Shown: positions 1 to 3,975 of the stretch, piece after piece
Layout: each line of letters begins with the position of its first letter
Position numbering within the stretch: position 1 is the first letter of the stretch
NCBI GenBank assembly: GCA_007130265.1
Contig: SLST01000177.1
Coordinates: 1 to 5,222 of the forward strand
DNA: 5,222 nucleotides
Source of the DNA: Spirochaetales bacterium
GTDB taxonomy: Bacteria > Spirochaetota > Spirochaetia > DSM-27196 > SLST01
Direction: 5' to 3'
The notes under the pieces: generated by a model
Seen by the model: the letters and a program-made list of their open reading frames with translations, nothing else
Databases searched by the model: none
Told to the model about the DNA's origin: nothing
Translations under genes and position numbers: made by a program

Positions 1-349
1 CCCGCGAGCCGATCTCGACATACCCCTCGGCGCCCTCGGTATCGAGGTAGACGCGGTGCTTCAGGCGCACGCCGTCTGCGAGGGTGATGCCGCGCTCGGA
101 TCGCGCGACGAGGGTGCAGTGGTCGTCGATCGCCACGTCGTCGCCGAGCGCGATGTGCTGCGGGTTGACGAAGGTAACCCCGCACCCGATCGAGACGTTC
201 TCGCCCATGCGGCGCAGTCTGGTCCGGTAGTACTCACGACGCAGCTCGGCGGCGTGGGCCGTGTCCATGTGCATGAACACGGTGCGATGGTACGCCTCGC
301 GGTCGGCAGGAGAGAGGCTCTCAAAGGCCTTCGTGAAGAAGGTGTCCAT
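1..349 (-). CDS. Hexapeptide-repeat (left-handed beta-helix) acyltransferase, partial
   Basis: The 116 codons visible (3' end beyond the left edge) give a helical N-terminus rich in charged residues (about 1-48) and then a run of imperfect hexapeptide repeats: GENVSIG at 49-55, HIALGDDVAI at 65-74, GITLADGVRL at 87-96 and YVEIGSR at 110-116. Spaced [I/L/V]-G-x-x-V turns of this kind build the left-handed beta-helix of the maltose/galactoside/serine O-acetyltransferase superfamily. These are cytoplasmic trimers that usually move an acetyl group from acetyl-CoA to a hydroxyl or amino group. The catalytic His and CoA-binding C-terminal coils would lie outside the window, so activity and acceptor cannot be judged. 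The gene starts 20 nt after the stop of the enolase-superfamily gene on the same strand, so the two are probably one operon. No clear Shine-Dalgarno precedes this ATG, which fits translation helped by the upstream gene. Fold confident; substrate unknown. Confidence 0.82.
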   Translation of the reverse strand, partial: MDTFFTKAFESLSPADREAYHRTVFMHMDTAHAAELRREYYRTRLRRMGENVSIGCGVTFVNPQHIALGDDVAIDDHCTLVARSERGITLADGVRLKHRVYLDTEGAEGYVEIGSR

Positions 350-369
350 GGCGTCGGTGGAAGCCGCAG

Positions 370-1491
370 CTATCCGGGAAGCCGTACGGTGTGCACGGCG
401 TTCTTCTCGATGTACTCCAGATCGAGCTCCTGCCCGAGCCCGACACATCCGTCGGGAAGGCGCACCATCCCGTCCTTGATCGGCACTCCGCGCGAGCCGA
501 TGTCGTGGACCTGCTCGACGCTGATGACGAGGTCCTCATAGTATCGGTTGTTCGGTATCGCAAGGCCCAGATGCAGGTTTGCGAGCCCGCCGCCATGAAC
601 CTCCGCGTACATGCCGTAGGACTCCGCGAGGTGAGCCACCTTCAGCCCGCCGGTGAGCCCGGCCTTGTAGTGGGTGCTCGTGCGCATGATGTCGCAGGCG
701 CCGCGGCGGATGAACTCTCCGGCGTTCCAGTGCGCGCCGTCGGGCGTTTCGGCGGCCAGTACGGGAATGTCGAGATCGCGGCACAGCTTGGCATAGCTCT
801 CGAGGTCGAACTCGCGCATGGGTTCTTCATACCACGCGAACCCGAGCTCCTCGAGTCTCCGTCCGAACCAGAGCGAGTCGGTGTAGTCCCAGAGGGCCGA
901 CGCGTCCAGGGTGAGCTCGATGTCTTCGCCGACGTGCTTGCGCACGGCAGAGCACAGCCCGGCGTTCGTGCGTACGTCGCGGTAGCGCAGATGCAACTTG
1001 ATCGAGCGGTATCCCTCTTCGAGTGCCGCGTCGATCACCCGCAGATACTCCTCCTCTGTGTCGTAGCTCGTCGTGGAGGCGTACGCCGGTATCTCATCCC
1101 GATAGCCGCCGGCGAGCTTACTGACCGGCATGCGCGCGTGTTTGCCCTTGATGTCCCAGAGCGCGAGATCGGCGATTCCCTGCGCGTAGATGGGAAACTC
1201 CTCCAGCCGATCTATGTCCCACATCCGCTCCCACAGGCACTCGCTGTTCAGCGGATCCTGACCGATCAGGATCGAGCCGAAGCGGCGCTCAACAACGTCG
1301 ATTGTCGCGCGACCGCGGCTCGGCACCACTCCATGGCCTTCTATGCCGTCGTCGGTCTGGACACGTAGGAGACAGGAGTACTGCCTGTCCTGCCCGCGCC
1401 CGTCATCGGAGCCGGGTCGGTCGACCTGCCAGTCGAACGGATACTTCGCCTGCGAGTCGAGCAGGTGCGCAACGATACCGGTGATCTTCAT
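370..1491 (-). CDS. Mandelate racemase/muconate lactonizing enzyme family protein (enolase superfamily), probable acid-sugar dehydratase or epimerase
   Basis: 373 aa, normal length for the family. Residues 1 to about 130 form the capping domain and about 134-340 the (beta/alpha)7beta barrel. Superfamily catalytic positions seen: KLH (K165-H167) at the end of barrel strand 2, metal ligands D196 (LTLDAS), E222/E223 (WYEEPM) and E248 (AAETPDGAH), and H299 in EVHGGG. Such enzymes abstract the proton alpha to a carboxylate with Mg2+ and usually dehydrate or epimerise sugar acids in the cytoplasm. KxH rather than KxK, together with WYEEPMREF and ETPDGAH, resembles a largely uncharacterised subgroup, so no substrate is assigned. 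The position of the Asp that normally pairs with the catalytic His (QPD in relatives) reads RTS, with S272. An ATG at 1560 would add 23 residues but has no ribosome site; the ATG at 1491 follows GAGGAG with 6-nt spacing and opens with the family-like MKITGIVAHLL. Likely cotranscribed with the downstream acyltransferase. Confidence 0.93.
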   Translation of the reverse strand: MKITGIVAHLLDSQAKYPFDWQVDRPGSDDGRGQDRQYSCLLRVQTDDGIEGHGVVPSRGRATIDVVERRFGSILIGQDPLNSECLWERMWDIDRLEEFPIYAQGIADLALWDIKGKHARMPVSKLAGGYRDEIPAYASTTSYDTEEEYLRVIDAALEEGYRSIKLHLRYRDVRTNAGLCSAVRKHVGEDIELTLDASALWDYTDSLWFGRRLEELGFAWYEEPMREFDLESYAKLCRDLDIPVLAAETPDGAHWNAGEFIRRGACDIMRTSTHYKAGLTGGLKVAHLAESYGMYAEVHGGGLANLHLGLAIPNNRYYEDLVISVEQVHDIGSRGVPIKDGMVRLPDGCVGLGQELDLEYIEKNAVHTVRLPG

Positions 1492-1497
1492 GCAGAA

Positions 1498-1503
1498 CTC
1501 CTC
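1498..1503 (-). promoter_or_regulatory. Ribosome binding site fixing the start of the enolase-superfamily gene
   Basis: GAGGAG on the minus strand lies 6 nt before the ATG at 1491-1489. The alternative in-frame ATG at 1560 has only CGGCCGGGTCTG before it. This supports the shorter 373-aa protein. Confidence 0.8.
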
Positions 1504-1552
1504 GTTTTCAGAAAGACCATGCCATGTCTGGTGAGCTGATACAAGGGCCTCC

Positions 1553-1582
1553 TTGTTCATCAGACCCGGCCGATGGTACGGT
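1553..1582 (+). promoter_or_regulatory. Weak candidate promoter for the aldo/keto reductase gene
   Basis: TTGTTC (1553-1558) and TACGGT (1577-1582) are separated by 18 nt and resemble a degenerate -35/-10 pair. The -10 would overlap the first CGGTAGC box, so a bound repressor could block it. Each hexamer matches the consensus only about half, so this is tentative. I could not pick a convincing promoter for the leftward operon. Confidence 0.22.
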
Positions 1583-1645
1583 AGCCTCCACTGACCCGGC
1601 TACCGCTCGCATGAGTCCGGGCGTCGCGGTCGGAAAGCTACCGTA
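1577..1645. repeat. Three copies of a TACGGTAGCC-like box in a divergent promoter region (candidate operator)
   Basis: Copy 1 is TACGGTAGCC at 1577-1586 (plus strand). Copy 2 is GGCTACCG at 1598-1605 (the same box inverted) and copy 3 is GCTACCGTA at 1637-1645 (inverted). All share the 7-mer CGGTAGC, and its centres lie at 1582, 1602 and 1640, about 20 and 38 bp apart, close to whole helical turns. Copies 1 and 2 can form an 8-bp stem with an 11-nt loop. Copies 1 and 3 can form a 9-bp stem, so the two pairings exclude each other. Placement between divergent start codons favours a regulator-binding site controlling both the enolase-superfamily operon and the aldo/keto reductase; an RNA structure in the reductase leader is the alternative. 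The repeat is seen directly; the role is inferred. Confidence 0.55.
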
Positions 1646-1655
1646 TGCAGAGAAG

Positions 1656-1661
1656 AAGGAG
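1656..1661 (+). promoter_or_regulatory. Ribosome binding site of the aldo/keto reductase gene
   Basis: AAGGAG lies 10 nt before the ATG at 1672. The earlier in-frame ATG at 1645 lies upstream of this site and would add a basic, unfamily-like QRRRRDVE segment, so 1672 is preferred. Confidence 0.7.
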
Positions 1662-1671
1662 AGACGTTGAG

Positions 1672-2628
1672 ATGATTCACCGGGAACCGTTCGGCAACAC
1701 GGACTTTGAAGTCAGCGACATCGTACTCGGCACCTGGAAGGCCGGCGGCACCGACTGGGGACCGCAGAACGACCTCGCGTCGGTCGACACGATCAAGGCG
1801 TGCGTCGACCGCGGGGTGAATCTCATAGACACGGCGACCGGGTACGGCATGGGTCACGCGGAGCGGCTGATCGGCTACGCACTCGACGATGACGGGGCGA
1901 CGCGCCGGGGCAAGGCCCTCGTGATGACGAAGTGGTACCTGTGGATGGGGCGCGATGAGGAGAAGACCCGGGACTGCAGCCCGACTGCGCAGGCCGAGTT
2001 CCTCAAAGGATCGAAGACCCGTCTCCGGCAGGATCCCTTGGACATCGTCCTGCTCCACCGCGACGACCAGATCACCCCGATCGAGACCGCCTACGGGACG
2101 CTTGCCGAGTACCAGGCCTCGGGAGACGTGCGCTACATCGGCGTGAGTAACTACTCGTTCGAGCACCTCAGGCGGGCACGGGCCGTTGCGGCGATCCAGA
2201 ACTACCAGATTCGCTACAGCCTGCTCGACACGGAGGCACGCGACGACGGCCGGCTCGACTTCTGTCTGGAGAACAACATCTCAGTGGGCGTCTACAGCGT
2301 GCTCGGCCAGGGCTGGCTCGCCCCCCGCCTCAAGCCGGGCTCCGAGTATCCGGCCTGGGATCGCAGACGCGAACGCCACCAGGGCCCGCAGTTCGAGCGC
2401 ATGGCCTTCCTCCACGGCGAGTTACAGGAGATCGCCGACCGGCACGGATGGTCCGTGACGCAGCTCGCACTCGTGTGGGTGCTGAGCCATCCGGCGGTCA
2501 CCTTCGCCATTGTAGGCGCGTCGAGCCCGAGCCAGGCTGAGCACAACCTGGCGATAAGCGGCGAACGTCTGAGCGACGATGAAGTTGCCGAATGCGAGGC
2601 GCTCGTCAAGGAAGCAGAGAAGAAGTAG
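1672..2628 (+). CDS. Aldo/keto reductase
   Basis: 318 aa, the usual length of this (beta/alpha)8-barrel family, which reduces carbonyls (or oxidises alcohols) with NADP(H) in the cytoplasm. The start gives the typical opening MIHREPFGNTDFEVSDIVLG. The catalytic tetrad is visible: D53 and Y58 in IDTATGYG, K87 in VMTKWY and H129 in VLLHRDD. Cofactor-pocket motifs follow: GVSNY at 157-161, and near the C-terminus VGASSPSQAEHNL at 281-293, the family's phosphate/adenine-binding loop. The family includes enzymes acting on sugar aldehydes, glyceraldehyde phosphate and keto-sugars, and nothing in the sequence alone picks one. It is transcribed divergently from the enolase-superfamily gene across a shared control region, so co-regulation in one sugar or sugar-acid pathway is likely. 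It ends convergently with the UroD-like gene. The active site appears intact. Confidence 0.95.
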   Translation: MIHREPFGNTDFEVSDIVLGTWKAGGTDWGPQNDLASVDTIKACVDRGVNLIDTATGYGMGHAERLIGYALDDDGATRRGKALVMTKWYLWMGRDEEKTRDCSPTAQAEFLKGSKTRLRQDPLDIVLLHRDDQITPIETAYGTLAEYQASGDVRYIGVSNYSFEHLRRARAVAAIQNYQIRYSLLDTEARDDGRLDFCLENNISVGVYSVLGQGWLAPRLKPGSEYPAWDRRRERHQGPQFERMAFLHGELQEIADRHGWSVTQLALVWVLSHPAVTFAIVGASSPSQAEHNLAISGERLSDDEVAECEALVKEAEKK

Positions 2629-2633
2629 CCATC

Positions 2634-2699
2634 ATGGGCATCCACCGTATCAAGTACTCCATGCTCGTCCACCCGACTCCGGAACGGAGCGAGTGGTGA
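2634..2699 (+). other. Mini-ORF of 21 codons between convergent genes, doubtful
   Basis: It starts 5 nt after the reductase stop codon and would encode a peptide beginning MGIHRIKYSMLV and ending PERSEW, then TGA. The opening looks like the N-terminus of an ordinary cytoplasmic protein, so it may be the remnant of a deleted third gene, a real small peptide translated by reinitiation, or chance. There is no good Shine-Dalgarno (only a weak purine stretch, AGAAG), and its last third lies inside a stem-loop. I do not recognise it. Confidence 0.15.
2669..2696. terminator. Stem-loop between convergent genes, possible bidirectional transcription end
   Basis: CCACCCGACTCCG (2669-2681) pairs with CGGAGCGAGTGG (2685-2696) around a GAA loop. 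There are 5 bp next to the loop, a bulged A, 2 bp, one C/A mismatch and then 4 bp. It sits between the stops of the reductase and the UroD-like gene, where both transcripts must end. Neither side carries a T-tract, so it is not a textbook intrinsic terminator; it may instead protect 3' ends or work with Rho. Confidence 0.4.
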
Positions 2700-2711
2700 C
2701 AGGAGGGTCGA

Positions 2712-3752
2712 TCAGCTCCTGGTCTCCTTGAGCGCCTTGAGCACCACGGGGATGGATTCGCGCCAGTTCGCCTGACGGGCCTCTGAGATCTCGAACGCCA
2801 GGCGCCGGCCGTCGGGCGCGGCCTCCGCGACGCGGTCGAGAACGAGCTGGTGCAACTCCCCCGGCGGGAGCTCGTAGACCGAGGCGTTCAGATTGGACCA
2901 GAAGAGCTTCGTGGGCCATACCGCCCGGCACTCGGCGAGCGACTGGTCGCCCTCCGGCGGCGGCGTCAGCGACTCGATGAGATCGATCGGTGCGTGGGCG
3001 ATGAGCCCTTTCACGCTCGCCGTCTTGCCGTCGTAGTGACAGCCGACGATCTTCCCTGCCTCGTGGAGCGGCGCGAAGCACTCTTCGTACACGGGTAGCA
3101 GGAACTCCTCGTACCGGTCCGGGCCCAGCGTCTCTGCCGTGAAGTTCTCCAGGTTCGACACGAAGCGCCCCGGCCCGGCGGCCACGATCTCCGCCTTGCG
3201 GCGGAAGCTGTCGAACAGCGCCTTGTAGAGACGACGGACCTCCTCCTCGTAGTCAAAGAGATGGAAGCTGAAGCTCTCCAGGCCGGCGTAGTCGACGAGC
3301 ATTTCCTGGAGCGGCGTACGTCCGATCATCGACCACGTGACCGCGTACGGCTGCATTTCCCGCTCCGCCGCGCCGAAGGAGTCGTAGTCGGGGACGACGT
3401 CGGTGTTCCCCACGATGTGAGTCATCACGCGGTAGTCCTCAGGCGACTTCAGCCAGTGCTCCTGCTGCCATCCGTCGGTCCATCGCGCCGACACCTCGCC
3501 CTGCGACGTACGCCAGATGACGCGCCGCACGGATAGGCCGCTCTCGACCGTCTCATGCTCGATGACATCGAGATCCCTGCGCTCCTGTCTGAACGGATAC
3601 TCCTTGAAGGTGAGCCCCAGCCCCGCCTCGAACAGCGGCTCCCATGCGGGATCGTCCTTCGCATCCTGCCACTTGGTGTGGTAGATCGTATACGGGATCT
3701 CGTCCGGTCGCTCGCCAGCCCAGAAGGCTTCGAGCCTCTCGTGAATCGTCAT
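2712..3752 (-). CDS. Uroporphyrinogen decarboxylase (URO-D) superfamily protein, not the haem enzyme
   Basis: 346 aa. The C-terminal half shows the URO-D barrel pattern: a helix-rich stretch GRTPLQEMLVDYAGLE (144-159), ENFTAETLGPDRYEEFLLP (202-220), then GKIVGCHYDGK (233-243), APIDLIESLTPPPEGD (254-269), and a strand with SNLNAS near 286-291. The superfamily covers haem-pathway decarboxylases and cobalamin-dependent methyltransferases of the MtaA/MtbA kind. The N-terminal haem-enzyme signature (RQAGRY-like) is absent. At the place where MtaA-type enzymes carry the zinc-binding HxCG, this protein has H239-Y-D241-G, so zinc-thiol activation of the classical type is unlikely. UroD-like paralogues of this sort are common in sugar-catabolic loci, with no settled function that I know of. 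The ATG at 3752 has GGAGGAGG 7 nt upstream; an open frame reaches back to 4082, but it crosses the opposite gene and is not translated in my view. No corrinoid protein is visible nearby. Confidence 0.82.
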   Translation of the reverse strand: MTIHERLEAFWAGERPDEIPYTIYHTKWQDAKDDPAWEPLFEAGLGLTFKEYPFRQERRDLDVIEHETVESGLSVRRVIWRTSQGEVSARWTDGWQQEHWLKSPEDYRVMTHIVGNTDVVPDYDSFGAAEREMQPYAVTWSMIGRTPLQEMLVDYAGLESFSFHLFDYEEEVRRLYKALFDSFRRKAEIVAAGPGRFVSNLENFTAETLGPDRYEEFLLPVYEECFAPLHEAGKIVGCHYDGKTASVKGLIAHAPIDLIESLTPPPEGDQSLAECRAVWPTKLFWSNLNASVYELPPGELHQLVLDRVAEAAPDGRRLAFEISEARQANWRESIPVVLKALKETRS

Positions 3753-3759
3753 CGCGTAG

Positions 3760-3767
3760 CCTCCTCC
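3760..3767 (-). promoter_or_regulatory. Ribosome binding site of the UroD-like gene
   Basis: GGAGGAGG on the minus strand sits 7 nt before the ATG at 3752-3750. This fixes the start and rules out the 110-residue extension that the open frame would allow toward 4082. Confidence 0.82.
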
Positions 3768-3806
3768 GTGTCTCAGTCTATCCGATTTGTCGATCCCCGC
3801 CTTAGA

Positions 3807-3814
3807 AAACGTTT
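3807..3814. promoter_or_regulatory. AAACGTTT palindrome, LacI-family-like operator
   Basis: A perfect 8-bp palindrome with a central CG lies at the upstream edge of the -35 element of the rightward promoter (-35 at 3813-3818). LacI/GalR-type sugar regulators typically bind palindromes centred on CG with A/T-rich arms, which suits a sugar-uptake gene. Symmetry outside the core is poor (only G3805/C3816 also pair), and no regulator gene is in the window. It could also serve the leftward UroD-like gene. Confidence 0.35.
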
Positions 3815-3841
3815 GCGTTCGCACGAGACCGATGCTACACT
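3813..3841 (+). promoter_or_regulatory. Sigma-70-type promoter of the solute-binding protein gene
   Basis: TTGCGT (3813-3818) and TACACT (3836-3841) are spaced by exactly 17 nt. TGC before the -10 makes an extended -10 (TGCTACACT). Transcription would begin near 3848, leaving a leader of about 128 nt before the ATG at 3976. It is the best promoter match in the window. Confidence 0.6.
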
Positions 3842-3848
3842 GATCGGT
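3828..3848. promoter_or_regulatory. Inverted repeat ACCGAT-N9-ATCGGT across the -10 element, candidate repressor site
   Basis: ACCGAT at 3828-3833 and ATCGGT at 3843-3848 are perfect inverted arms 21 bp end to end, centred at 3838, inside the -10 hexamer. The size fits a dimeric helix-turn-helix repressor, and its position would block RNA polymerase. Which protein binds cannot be told from this window. Confidence 0.45.
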
Positions 3849-3902
3849 ACGAATGAGACTGACGGTCCGCGGTACCAGGACGTGGGTCTCCAGGAAGATG
3901 CA

Positions 3903-3954
3903 TTCGGCAGCATACGAGGCCGAACGACCTACCTGCCTCGATGGGGGACGGTCG
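3903..3954 (+). other. Two small stem-loops in the leader of the solute-binding protein mRNA
   Basis: TTCGGC (3903-3908) pairs with GCCGAA (3919-3924) around a 10-nt loop. Immediately after, CGACC (3925-3929) pairs with GGTCG (3950-3954) around a 20-nt loop. The adjacent hairpins end 9 nt before the Shine-Dalgarno, after an A-rich unpaired stretch. They may stabilise the mRNA or insulate the ribosome site. I see no match to a known riboswitch. Confidence 0.3.
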
Positions 3955-3963
3955 AAAACAAAA

Positions 3964-3970
3964 AAGGAGG
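3964..3970 (+). promoter_or_regulatory. Strong ribosome binding site of the solute-binding protein gene
   Basis: AAGGAGG, close to a perfect anti-16S match, stands 5 nt before the ATG at 3976 in an A-rich, unstructured context. This predicts high expression, as is normal for a binding protein made in excess over its permease. Confidence 0.88.
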
Positions 3971-3975
3971 ACAGA

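Noticed and set aside
391..1368. 325-codon open frame on the plus strand opposite the enolase-superfamily gene
   Set aside because: The opposite strand carries all the catalytic motifs. This translation is Val/Arg/Ala-rich with no motif and no ribosome site that I could find.
1488..1544. Possible 18-codon leader peptide on the minus strand (TTG start, AAGGAGG upstream, stop overlapping the ATG at 1491)
   Set aside because: The ribosome site is only 3 nt from a TTG, too close, and the peptide has no codon bias suggestive of attenuation. The ATGA overlap is notable but not enough.
1492..1560. N-terminal extension of the enolase-superfamily protein from the ATG at 1560
   Set aside because: There is no Shine-Dalgarno before 1560, while the ATG at 1491 has GAGGAG at ideal spacing and starts with a family-like sequence.
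1579..1605. Stem-loop CGGTAGCC/GGCTACCG as an intrinsic terminator
   Set aside because: There is no T-tract, and it lies between divergent start codons where no transcript needs to end. A regulatory repeat explains it better.
1600..2166. 188-codon minus-strand open frame opposite the aldo/keto reductase
   Set aside because: It is antisense to the reductase tetrad region and shows no domain; a shadow frame.
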